64,000 nucleotides of DNA from Scalesia atractyloides (lineage: Eukaryota; Streptophyta; Magnoliopsida; Asterales; Asteraceae). A program made the position numbers and the translations under genes. The stretch is from assembly GCA_947069175.1 (NCBI GenBank), contig CAMTDV010000030.1, forward strand, positions 98,604,411-98,668,410. Direction: 5' to 3'. The notes under the pieces are model-generated. The model ran no database searches. It was not told where the DNA came from and saw nothing but the letters and a program-made list of their open reading frames with translations. Below, one piece after another: positions 11,313 through 22,912 of the stretch; within the stretch, counting starts at the first letter, position 1, and each line of letters starts with the position of its first letter.

Positions 11313-12166
11313 ATACTGCTCGTGATGGTTCGTCCTTCACACTGTCAGATCTTCAGATGTCTTCACTTGTCACAGTCAGGAGATGCATCAGCAAACTCCC
11401 CCTTGAATGTAGCTCGTGAGACGTTGATCATCAAATCTTTAGATCCTCATGGTGTTGATGAGAGGTCAGCTATGAATTGATCTTCTTGATCCACGGCTTT
11501 CATTCGTGTTGTGTCTTCACTCCCATAACTTTTCTTCAAAAACGTTCTCTTTGCCTTTAGCTTGCTTGGATGCCACATCTGCACACACAACAAAGCTAAA
11601 CGCATAATAAGAACAACCGCTAGGGATTTAGTCAACCTTAGAGCATTTTCATTTGAAAATTTCACGAAGGATTGATTTAAAAAGAATTAGCAAACGACAC
11701 ATATGAGACCAACTCTTATTCAACTACCAACAGACAACACTTTGAAAGTTGTAAAATTTTTCAGTTTTAATCCTTTAACTTTCAAAACTTGTCAATTTCG
11801 ACCATTTATGAAGATGAAATTGTTTTCTGGCTTATAATCAGGATTTTTGGTAGGATAGACTCGAGTTCCAACATCGGTCAATCAAAATTAAACTAGAAGC
11901 AAAATCTTTTTGGCTTTTATAAAATTTATATCAAAACTCACCTAAAATTTTTTTGGTATTTTTCATTTTTCAAATGTAAAGACAGAAAATAATTAAATAA
12001 ATATTTATAGACATTGTTTTTGCGAATTTCGAGGGTAAGATAATCATATCAGTGTACTGTCATGACAAAACACACTTGTTGTTCGATTAGTTAGCATTTA
12101 GATAAGTATCCTATAACAATTATCGGTATTGTTGTTCGATTAGTTAGCATTTAGTTAGCATTTACA
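11313..12166 (-). mobile_element. Internal remnant between the two copia-type LTR copies
   Basis: About 850 bp with no gag or pol frame. A second polypurine-like CAAACTCCCCCTTGAATGTAG (minus: CAAGGGGGAGTTTG) at 11391-11411 repeats the sequence next to the LTR. A short direct repeat (GTTGTTCGATTAGTTAGCAT, 12077-12096 and 12131-12150) precedes the truncated second LTR. Likely the collapsed inside of a non-autonomous element. Confidence 0.5.
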
Positions 12167-12701
12167 TAAACTCTTGAACCAAACTGCTTATCTCTCACTC
12201 TGCACTCTTACAGAACCCAAATAACATGTGTGGGTATTTATAGGCCATGACCCAGCTAACCCATGAAGAATAGACATGCCCCTACAAAGAACAGACCAGA
12301 CCCACGAAGAATGAGGTTCTTCGTGGCCTGACCCACGAACAACCAAGAAGTCCTACGAAGAAGGTTCTTCGTGAAACCATTGAAATGGTTCTTCGTAGAC
12401 CACAAAAATAAAAAAACATTCTTCGTTGACTCATAGATATACACACCCATGCATGTAATTGCATGGGTTCTTCGTAAGAACATGTTTGGCATGAGAATTC
12501 ACATGATGACATCATCATGGTGATGTCATGGTGATGTCATCATGATGATGTCATCAACCAAGTGACTCGTTCTCGTAACGCAAATCTCGGTTCGTACGAC
12601 GGAGGAACGTCGTCAACTTCGGTCTCTAACCGAACCGAAATGAGCCGAGCCGAACCGAACCGAAGCGAACTAAGCCGCATCCACACAAATATGCATTAAC
12701 A
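12167..12701 (-). mobile_element. Copia-type LTR (copy 2, truncated)
   Basis: Matches copy 1 from TACATAAACTCTT (12167) to ATGCATTAACA (12701). It lacks the ~120 bp that lie left of this point in copy 1. In minus orientation it would be the 5' LTR. No primer-binding site is recognisable because that end is missing. Confidence 0.7.
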
Positions 12702-15467
12702 AAAACAATGTTGGGTTAAAGGGTTTAGTTGGGTAATTGAGTTTAACTGAAAAATGAGTTTAGTTATTTATTGAGGCTAAACTAAATCAAAAGTTAACGG
12801 GATTACTCTAAAATAAATTATAGTCGTTTAAACGGAAAACCAATTTTTGATAAGAAAATTCTAGGTCACAAACTTTTTTTTGAAAATTTATGGGCATGTA
12901 ATATACATGTTTTTTTATTACAAATACATTACTGTTATTACTAAGGTAAGTAAGGTTAGAGAGTATGGAATAAAGTCCCAAGAGGCTTTATCTTTTTCAT
13001 CCATTCCAATAACACTCATACAATAAAATATATGGTCTCTAAATGCATCATCTATTTACTTGTTACACCCGTGAGAGGAAAAATGGTGAGCCCCACACCC
13101 AAGTTTGTGAGATTGAGGGGATGAAACAAGTAAAATAGTAAATAGGTGTGTGTATTTAGTAGCACTCGGAATAAATCTCATATCCCCTCATTTATTTATT
13201 ATAACATTTAAACTAAATATAAAATTAAAAAGACATAACATTAGAAAAAACATAACATTTAAATTAAGAAAAAACTGTACTTTGAGAGAAAGACATAACA
13301 TTTAAACTACTAAAAGAGGACATAACATTTACTCAATTATTTACCTTTTCTCTCTCTTTTACTCACAATCATCTTTAAAAATATTAAAATGTTTATAAGG
13401 GTGAACAGTGTTTCTCATATATTTACATATGAATAGTAACATTTCTATATGTTTCCTTTCTTCTTCATGCACAACAACTCAAAACACTTCCTTGTAATAT
13501 AGCTAACCCACTGACATAAATATAGGGGATCAATTGTGAATGATCTTAGCTAACGTTTAAGATTTAGGAGTACTAGCATATTTTTCATGTGTAGTTTTCC
13601 AATTCAAATTATTTATAATTTAAATTGTATAAATTGTATGTTTTAACTTATGTATTTAATGATAAGCAACAATACTAACCTGTAATACACTGGCCTCTTA
13701 AAGTGTGTAAATTTAATTCAAAGTTATTCTATTTTTTTATTTTAAAGAAAAAAATTGACATTTTTCTTGATTATGTGTGGTTTTAAATAATTTTTGTATG
13801 ATATTTATCCTGATATTTTCTTTTTTTAACACATATTTCATTAAAGCTTTTCAATTTAAAGTTTATATATTTTTTTAAATGATCACAAAATTCCTATACC
13901 CTAAAGTTTAATGACTTTATTTCTTTAGTATTTTCTTGCGTTATATTGAATGTTGATACCGTAATTAATCAAACCGATACCAACTAAAACTAAATTCTTG
14001 TCACATCGCACGGGGGATTCTGGTAGTTATTACTTTAAATTAAAAATCTGTAATTGTTAATAACTAAAATAAATCAAACTCATCCAATTAGTTTATCCTA
14101 ATATTTAAATGTATACTCGAGAAGCTGTGTAAATATCTTCCTTGTAAATAACTTAATTATTTCATACTATCTGAAAACAGAAAGTCAGTGAAAATTTCCA
14201 CCTCCAACAATTTGATAAAATGTACTTTAGTCCCTTGCTTTGATATAACCTTTTATTTTTTGATAATAGCAATTTTGACCCTTACAGTGTTAGTATATTT
14301 TGAAACCCCTTAATCTGTGGCATTTACATAAATGGTCTCTCCTTTTTCCAATTCACGATATAACTCCTCAACTTTTAAAAATTACAGTTTTAGCGATATG
14401 CTATTACTCCATTTTACAACCTCTTTAACTTTTGATAATTGCAATTGCAATTTTTTAATTAAAGTAATCCCTCATATTTAACTAAATTGCTGTTGCGTTT
14501 AAGAACTTTGTAAAATATCATTTTGACCTACTCAAGTTTTCAAAAGTTTCGAATTTAACCCTTTCGTTCCTTTACCCCAAAAAAGTATTTTTATGTGTGT
14601 ATATTTATTTATGTGTCGGTATAAATTCGAGTTGGTTTACGTTTCGACGTAAACTTTTTTTTAAGCAAGTCAAGTGAAATGTTATACGTTTTCGTGCATA
14701 TTTTATGTACGTTTTCAGTGGGTCTACGTTTTGCCGTAAATTTAGTTATGAATCAAATGGGTCAAATATAATATGTTCTCATTCGATGATATAAATTCGA
14801 GTTACTTTACATTTCGACCCCGCCGCAACGCGCTATGGGTAAAATTTCAACCCTTGATGTGAATATGCCAATACACGTGTCAATTTTCCCTTTACACATT
14901 TTATGTTGTTTTTGTACATTTCCTATGTATGAGTCAGCTCAAATATGAATACGTTATGATTGTATAGTATAAATTCGATTACTTTACATTTTGATCTAGC
15001 TACGATGCTATTGAGTTAAATTGGATATGTCAAAACGCGTGTTTTCATATGCTAGACGCATCGCTTAACTCTTGGACTAATTCGTTCAATGTTTGCAATG
15101 TACCCGCGCCGCAACGCGCGCGGGTCTAATTAGTAGTTATATCTTAAATTACAACCATATGTTAAAATATAATTTAATTATTATATAAAAAATATTTGTT
15201 AATTTTCTGAGATAACTATATTTAGCAATTTGGTATCATTTATATTGTAATAAAATAAAATAAAATAAAATAAGGATTATTGGTACAAACAAGGATTAAC
15301 ATAATTTGAGAGATGACGTACGCCTTTTTTTTGTAAAATATCTTACTCTATTACATGGGTTGAAGTTACACTACGAATGGTAAAGTGAATTTCAATATTA
15401 AGGTTAATTAATATATATTCAATTTGTAATTGTAATTCATGTATATGATATACGTAAATATGTTATT
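12702..15467. other. Gene-free AT-rich region
   Basis: No reading frame of note. From about 14580 to 15135 the text is typical of the interior and 3' end of the Helitron-like family described below (repeated 'tataaattcgagtt...ctttacatttcgac' blocks at 14610, 14790 and 14965). Confidence 0.5.
15095..15135 (+). mobile_element. Helitron-like 3' terminal hairpin
   Basis: CCCGCGCCGCAACGCGCGCGGG (with one extra pair possible) forms a GC-rich hairpin in AT-rich surroundings, followed by TCTAATTAGTAGTTAT. A short GC hairpin about ten bases before a CTRR-type end is the Helitron 3' signature. The 5' end was not located. Confidence 0.5.
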
Positions 15468-15792
15468 GAGTTAATTGTTCGGATGGTTCTTATGGTTTTA
15501 TGTTTTTTCACGTTTAGTCTTCACTTTTTGAAAATAGCAAGTATGCTCCCTATGGTTTGTTATTTTGTTACTCGGATAGTCCCCTGATTAATGTCAGTTA
15601 GTTTGGAAATAGCAGATATGCTCCCTATGGTTTGTTATTTTGGTACTCGGATAGTCCCCTGATATATACGCATGCAGGGGACTATCCGAGTAACAAAATA
15701 ACAAACCATAGGAAGCATACCTGCTATTTCCAAAATGTGAGGACTAAACGTGAAAAAACGTAAAACCACATGGACCATCCGGGCAATTAACT
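15468..15792. mobile_element. Fold-back element, ~325 bp
   Basis: The ends GAGTTAATTGTTCGGATGGT and ACCATCCGGGCAATTAACTC are inverted copies. Inner arms (GGGGACTATCCGAGTAACAA and its complement) also pair; the left arm contains a second tandem copy of the 'agcagatatgctccctatgg' block. The RNA of either strand would fold into a long hairpin. Confidence 0.85.
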
Positions 15793-18634
15793 CTATGTTA
15801 TTTGTTTTGGTTTATTTATATTTAATTTTAATTTAAATTAGGTCTGCAATTTAGTATATATTATATATGTTAATAATAATCATATTCTATATTAGATAAT
15901 ATCAGATATTATATGTTTAAGAATATTAGATATTAAATAATAATAATATTTAACCATTTATATACTAACAAAATCAATTCTAAACAGTAGTAAATGTTTT
16001 CTTATTCTATTGTGCCTTTAATACTAAATATTTATTTATTCATTTGTGACTTTAATATTTTAATTTACAATTTACAATTATATGTCTACCATATTATTGT
16101 TTTATTATAATCAATTTATGTGTATAACTCTAAAATCTAATAGATTTATTATATGATCCCTATACTCTAATAATTTTTTATAATTTTTTAAACATATTTA
16201 TCAGTCGAAAGTTTAAATGATTTTTTTTTTCAATAAACGATTTAAGTTTTGCGAACAAACTTTAATAGAATTATCATACAACTCTTTGAAATTTAATAAA
16301 TATTAATTTTTAAATTTTTTTTATAAGTTTAATCCTTTTTTAAGTTACTTATCATATTTATTTAACTTATAATAATTAAAGATAACTTTTAACTCTAGAC
16401 ATGTTTACTTAATCGTGTTGTTTGCTTATTTTTACTGTCGTTTAGATTAAAGCATACATGGTCTATGTTAATCCTTTAATATACCAAGTACCAAATATAA
16501 TATTTTTTATTTACCTTATTATAGTTAAAGCTAACTTTTAACTCTAAAGATATTTACTTAATTGTGTTGATTGCTTATTTTTATCGGCATTTAGATTAAA
16601 GCCTTCATGGTCTATGATAACCAATCGACATATCATGAAACAGGCATATCCTCGCCAAGAACCTTCTACAACTCTGCGGCGAAGCGTGGCTCCAGTACTA
16701 GTTATAAATTAACAACATTGTAATGCATAGAGTAGTTGTACTCTATACTTAGGGAGATCTTCAAAAAAATTTGAGATAATTACACCTTTAACCTACAACT
16801 ATTTTGGTTTTTTACTTTTAACCCCAAAGCTTTCTATCTTTGTCAATTTAACCTCATAACTTTTTTACTTTCAACTTTGTTACCCTATACTCTTCATATT
16901 TCGCAAAAATTATGTTTTACGTTTTGTTCTAAATTTTGCGAGTTAACACAACGCAACGTTCATGTGGTTCAACATTTTTACGTTTTGTTTTACGCTTCAT
17001 TCTAAATTTTGCGAGTTAACATTACGCAACGTGCGTGTGTGGTTCAATGTTTTTATGGTCATCTATTTTTCCCGTTTGATAGGTTCATCATGGCGCACGG
17101 GTCCTAAATTGACTTAGTTAGTATTTTCTATGTTTTATGTTTCGGTCTAATTTATCTGCATTAACATGTCGCAACTTCAGTGTTGGTGGTCGTTTGCTAT
17201 TTGTCACGGTTTTACGCCCCTACCGTAACGCGAGGAATGAATATTAGTTATTAATAAATTGAAAAAGATATTAAATAATGTTATTAATTGGAATCATTTA
17301 TTAGTAGGATAAGATATTATATTATATTATCCTACGTATACAAAAAGAAGTTTTGCCAGCAAATCGGCAATAGTACTTCCACCTTCTTGGTGGGAAAGGG
17401 GCGGCAAACATATTTTTTTAGCGATTTAAGGTTTGTATAATTATAACTGAGCATTATCATTAGTACACGTGATTCATTGGGTTTAATTTATGTACATGAT
17501 TAAAAAAATTTAATAGATAACCCCGATGGTCCAATCAATTTATGATTTTATCCCCAATTTAAAATTATTGTGTTGCCCCCAGTTCAAAATAAAATAATGC
17601 TTTTCCCCCTAGCTCAAAATTACGATTTGCTCTTAGGTCAAAAATAAGATTTTGCCCCCTTTTAAAAAATTAAAATTTTGCCCTTAGTTCAACACTATTA
17701 TTTTGCCCCAGTTCAAATCAAAATGTTGGTTTTACCCCTAGCTTAAAATTACGAATTTGCCCTCATTTAAAAATTTATGATTTTGCCCACATATAAAAAA
17801 TTACGATTTTCCCACAGTTAAAATTTGTAGTATTGTCATCATTTAAATTTTTTTTTTCTATAATAGTTTTTATTTTACTTGGTTGACTCAATCTAACTTT
17901 TGTGTCGCTCATTGTTTCTGACAAATTACTATTTTGCCCTCAGCTCAAAATTACAGGCTTGCCATCATTTTGGTTTTTCTTAACAAAACTATGGTAGTGT
18001 TTTTGTTTAATTGGTTGACTCGATGTATTTTTTTGTTGAGATCGTGTTATAAGTAGTATATACAAGTAACTAAAATACGTGCATACATTTATGAAACCAA
18101 GAAATATTTGGCCTAACGCTCCGCAACACGGCAAAGTATCCAACTAGTTAATAATTTTAGATAGATATTAGATATTAAAAATATTATTAATAAATGGAAG
18201 GAGGTAGCACCCTGAATTCATTTATTATAAGTTTAATTGTTTCTCACACATTAATAATCACATGTGATCTTCCTACCATCTTGCCATAGGTGAAATACTA
18301 GGATTGTTTAAAATATAAAAATATTTTTAAACTTTTATCAAAAGAAATGTCACTTACAAAAACCTTACAACTTTATTTTGAAATTAACTTCTTATCTCTG
18401 TCTTATTTTCATTTGAAACCTAATCAATTGGCCTAAATTTGTCACTGGCACCTACTTAGATTGTTTGTTTTTTAATAATTAATAATATTAATCCTTGTCG
18501 TATGATATTATGTTTTGGAACAAGAGTTAAGAAAAAAATAATGTCATCAACTAGAAATACGGTCAGTTGATTCAACTTATCTTTGGTTCTATATTGCTAG
18601 TTCTTTTTTTAACAACTCTAAAAAACAAATCATC
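15793..18634. other. Gene-free region with Helitron-like ends and a degenerate minisatellite
   Basis: No gene found. Three more hairpin-plus-CTAGT-like ends on the plus strand (about 16640-16695, 17210-17250, 18110-18150) sit after blocks of 'gttttacg...gcgagttaacacaacgcaacg' text, suggesting nested or tandem copies of one Helitron-like family. A short minus-strand frame at 17940-18143 overlaps this material and is not a gene. Confidence 0.5.
17505..17960. repeat. Degenerate minisatellite (TTTTGCCCCCAGTTCAAAAT-like units)
   Basis: About ten imperfect units of 30-45 bp built on 'ttttgcccc(c)agttcaaaattacgat' run through this stretch. No coding potential. It lies between two of the Helitron-like 3' ends and is probably interior sequence of that family. 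Confidence 0.7.
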
Positions 18635-19709
18635 GATTCGATCAGGGGCGGACCTACCCACACCGTGGGTGGGCGGCCGCACCCCTTGAAAAAATAATTT
18701 TTAGTGTAAATTTTCCTGTAAAATCTCGACCGCACCCCTTGGAAAATTTCAACCGCTCTCCTTAAAAAATATTTTCTTTAATTTATAAAAAATTATATTA
18801 AACAATGATTTTTTATAAAAAAAATATAACCTAAACACTGATTTTTATAAAGATATAACATTATTTATTAGTTTGTAACCCACTCATTAACCCAAGCCCA
18901 CTTAATCCAACCCAACAAAATATGAACTATATAAAATAACCCAACCTATGGCATTATAACCTTGTAGCATTTTGGGGTAGGATAAGACTTAGGTATTAGG
19001 TCCTGGATTCAATTCCCACAATGAGGTTTTTTCCAAATTTATTGGGTTTCCTCTGAATTGGTGTTTATGTATTATTGGCTAGTGGAGAATGGAGATAGAT
19101 ATAATCAGGTGGTTCCGCTGATGGCGCGATGATAATCCAGTGGCCCGTCAGTGATCTAGATTTACCGTTCAATAAAATAAAATAAAATAACCTAACCCAA
19201 ACCGCTCCTTTCTATTATGTATTTTGATGTTTTATTGGTTGTTCTAGACTTTAGTATGATGATTTTGTTATTTATATGAGTTTTTGGTTGTTACAACTTA
19301 CAAAGTAATCAACAATTAGCAGGGCTTGAAAAGTAAAAATGAAAATTATAGAGCGATTCGTATGTTTAGTACTTTAGTTTTGTTTTATGAACTTATGGAT
19401 CGATTTATATGTTTGGATGGATTTATAAATTGAAAAGTAGCACTAAATGATATTTTTGGATAAATTTCAAAAATCGAAAACCCCTAGGGCGACATTGTAA
19501 ATATGTTTGTAATGACGTTTGACGTGTTTTTAATGGTTATATAAATTTTAGCTTGGTGTTCTTTTGTTTTACATGACCCGACTTGAACCGAACTGACCTG
19601 ATCTGACCCAATATGAACCAAATTTTTTTTATATACCTACGGGTCTAAAATCTTTAAAAATATTTCGCACCCCCATGAAAAATTTCCTGGGTCCGCCACT
19701 GGATTCGAT
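18635..19709. mobile_element. Non-autonomous hAT element with perfect 8-bp target duplication
   Basis: Element 18643-19701 (1,059 bp) starts CAGGGGCGGACCTACCC and ends GGGTCCGCCACTG. It is bracketed by GATTCGAT at 18635-18642 and again at 19702-19709. An 8-bp duplication with CA(G)nGGCGGA termini fits hAT. No transposase. A SINE-like sequence (about 18955-19195) lies inside it. Confidence 0.9.
18955..19195 (+). mobile_element. tRNA-derived SINE (copy 1), inside the hAT element
   Basis: tRNA-like head with a B-box-like GGATTCAATTCCC (near 19009-19021), then a body containing GGTGGTTCCGCTGATGGC and CCAGTGGCCCGTCAGTGATC, and an A-rich tail (AATAAAATAAAATAAAATAA). The same body recurs at 37365-37605. 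Confidence 0.75.
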
Positions 19710-21217
19710 CCGCCCTCAACTACCCTAGCATCGCTTTCGATCACTATCCCGCTAGCGCAACCAACCATTGAAATCTCTCAATGTGTGTATGTGTCTCCAT
19801 CTCTTCAATTAGGGTAGATAATGATGTCAAAGAATGTATTTGTCATTGACACCAAGGATGAAAGATGGCCATACAACAAGAGTTAGGAGAAGAGGAAGCG
19901 TGCCAAGATTTAATTGGATGATGTTAAAAAGTTAAAATTAAGAGTAATTCAATATACGTAAATCAAAAGATTTTATTTTCAACAGCCATTTTATATTCAA
20001 ATTAAATATGGTTAAGAAAATCAGGCCAGTCAATTGATACCAGCAACTAACAATCTGTTGGGAATTAATTCTTTGAGTCACAAGGATTATGTTTTTAATT
20101 TTTGCGAAAACATAGTAAATTTTAGTTTATTTTGAATGGCTAACTTACACTCACTAATTCTATCTATAATGTATTTTATTGTCTAAGACCATACGTAACG
20201 GAGCGCGACTGGCTAACTTACTCCCACTAATTCTATCCATAAAGCTAGATCTCTAGCCACTTGAGTGTATAATGTATTTCATTGTCTAAGACCATACATA
20301 GTGGAGCGCGACCAGGGGGTGATAGAGCACATGATGGCACCCAATAGCGCTGGGGAACAACGCCCCCCTCAGTGCTATTAGTTGAGAATTTTGAAGCCCG
20401 CAATGGTGATAACGGGAGAAGGAGGTGTTATGTGGGTGAAGGTGTGTTGGATAATGTGTTTTATGGGGTGTGTGGTGTGGTTATCGTGGTGTTAACCACT
20501 ACACACATATGTTATGGGGGGTTATGTGAGGTTATGTTGAGGTTATAGGGGTTATGAAGGATTATCACTACACATGGACTAATAAGACGTTGATGTTCAT
20601 CGTTTGGATGAATTGTAATTGTTTATCTGGAGTTTTTTTTATTAAACCAAAAGATTTGGATTTCTTTTTTTTTTACTATAGTCGAACTATTATTTCAGAT
20701 TAAGGGTTGACTTACTATAATAAAAATTAAATAGTCTAAAAATCAAATAATAAATTCAAACAAATTGGTTACGAGTATTGATTTGAAATATATGATTTAT
20801 ACCGTAAGTGAATCAAACGAACATGAACAAGACATGTTTATTTCATTCATTTAACTTTAACCGAACAAATGAGCAAACACAAACAACTTGAAAAACAAAT
20901 GATTAAACTAGTGACTAAGTTCGAGTGATAAGCATAAACATTCAAGTAAATTAATCAATCTATATTATCAGGTTTAAACTTTAATTATCAAATAATCAAT
21001 CTAAATATTCAACTAAAATAATTATTATTCAAGTAAATAAGGCCCAATGGGCCGTAGAGGTGCCTAGTCATGGTTTTAAGGGAACATGGTATTTTTGTTG
21101 GGTTTAAAATTGGCGTGGGCTTACAAATTGGGTAATATTTAGATGACTTAAAGTGGGTTTAAATGAGTATTGGATTTTTCTTGGTTTATTTATATAGGTT
21201 GAATAGTTTGTTTATTA

Positions 21218-21252
21218 ACTAGTAAATTTCCCCGTGCGTTGCGACGGGTTCA
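21218..21252 (-). mobile_element. Helitron-like 3' terminus, minus strand
   Basis: On the minus strand: CCCGTCGCAACGCACGGGG (stem CCCGT/ACGGG, loop CGCAACGC), then AAATTTACTAGTT. This is the cleanest of the five hairpin-plus-CTAGT ends in the window. The rest of the element would lie to the right of 21252. Confidence 0.6.
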
Positions 21253-21295
21253 AATGTAAAGTAGCTCAGATTTGTATCGTCAAGTAGAGATAAGC

Positions 21296-21500
21296 AAATG
21301 GTACTGGGTACCGGTACCGAATTTACTAAACTGGGTACATTTTTGGTACCGATTCGATACCGGTCCGGTACGGTACTGGTATTTACTGGTTTTTACCCTC
21401 AAATACCGGTACCGTACCGATACCGAACCGTACCGTATCGGGTATATTCGGTAGTACCCATTTTTGAGGATTTTCGATACTGGTTGGTACCGACCTCATC
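21296..21500. repeat. GGTACCG-rich cryptically simple element (copy 1)
   Basis: Dense GGTACCG/CGGTACC motifs. The same ordered text, including 'ggtactggtatttactggtt' and 'tttaccttcaaataccggta' (with one mismatch), recurs at 49325-49555, so this is a dispersed family and not just local slippage. The apparent 139-aa plus-strand frame across it is fortuitous. Confidence 0.75.
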
Positions 21501-22605
21501 CCGAATCGTTTATGAAATATTTGCGAAAAGAAAAATTACGTCGAACACCAACTTGAACTTATACCGACACATGTATAAAAATAAACGTATAACAACTGAA
21601 AACGTACATAAAAAAGATATTATATCTGAGCTTACACATTTAATCAACTTTAATTTATACCGACACGTACATAAAAACAAGCATGTAAAAATGATTATAA
21701 AGTTTTTAGAAAGTTGAAGGGTTGTAAGTGTCAATGAAAAATGTTGAATCGTAAAGGTTAAGAAACAAAAACATACTAACAGAAAAAAAATTCGCCCACC
21801 TGAAGTTACCGTATATGTAACTTTTTAGTTGTGGCGACGTCGAAAAGTGAAATAACTCGAACTTATACCGTCTAATGAAAACGTATATATTTGACCCGAC
21901 TCGTTTACGAACAAAATTTATGTTAACACGTAGATTAACTGAAAACATAATAAAAATAAGCATAACAACCTATTATATGGCTTATTTTTTGAAAAAAACT
22001 TATGTCGAAAGGTAAACCAACTTAAATTATACTGACACGTAAATAAGCATAAGCCCACTCCCCACAAGAATATATTGTTTTTTTTAAATTAAAGAATGGT
22101 AGAGCGTGTTGCGGTGGCGTTGAAACATAAAGTAACTTCAATTTATACCATGTAATGAAAGCGTATTATACTTGACGTGACTCGTTTTTGAACCAAAAGA
22201 AAACATATTATATTTGATTCGACTGGTTTCCAAAAAAAACTTACGTCGTAATGTAAATGAAGCTGACTTTATCGCGACACATACATAAAAATAAGCACGT
22301 AAAACTCAACAACTAAGCGTTGAGAAAGTTAACGGACTGTAAGTGTAAATACTAAAAGTTGAAAGGTAAATATACATAACATAAAAATGTCACACAAGAC
22401 AAAAGAACTCAAAAAAAAAGAGACAGCTAGCTAGCTGCATGCCACTGTAGATGCAAGTTAGGATTGTAGGTATACATAATTTTCGAGTTGATTACACTGA
22501 CAGGTCATTGGTCCATATGACATATTGCAGTTTTAGTTCCTAACTTCCGTTTATTAAAATGGCGTCGCTTACAACTTAGGCTTATTCAGATCATTATATG
22601 TCTTT

Positions 22606-22912
22606 TAAGGGGGCCCGGGGTGGAGGATTTTTTACCCGTGATGAACAAGTTTCACGCGTGAAACTTTGCAAAACGCCACCGCCACTTGATTTTTCACGGG
22701 TCAAATTTTTATAACGCGTTGAAAATATAACGTGTGAAGAATGGAAGCATGTGAGGGGATGTTAGTGTTTATTGTTGGGTGTTGTGAGTGATGGACATTT
22801 CCACTAAAAAGGTTGTGAGTGATAAAATAACGGTTGATGACGTGACAGAACTTGATTGGAAGTTGTGAGTGAGTGATGAGTGATGGGTGATGACCACCCC
22901 CTACCCCCCTAA
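22606..22912. mobile_element. Tourist-like MITE, 301 bp, TAA target duplication
   Basis: Element 22609-22909 begins GGGGGCCCGGGGTGG and ends CCACCCCCTACCCCCC, with TAA on both sides (22606-22608, 22910-22912). The interior has GTGAGTGAT motifs. Non-coding. Confidence 0.8.

Larger units (their letters stand above)
19710..22605. other. Gene-free region; Helitron-like and simple-sequence elements
   Basis: No gene. 20190-20590 looks like a MITE (duplicated 'taagaccatac' motifs at 20185 and 20287 and a 'ccatgtgtagtg' right end near 20570-20583), boundaries uncertain. 21218-21252 carries a minus-strand Helitron-like 3' hairpin. 21296-21500 is a GGTACCG-rich block. Reading frames at 21272-21717 fall in this repeat and are not genes. 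Confidence 0.5.

Noticed and set aside
21298..21717. 139-aa plus-strand frame
   Set aside because: It runs through the GGTACCG-rich repeat and Helitron-like text; repetitive translation (YRYRT..) without family support.
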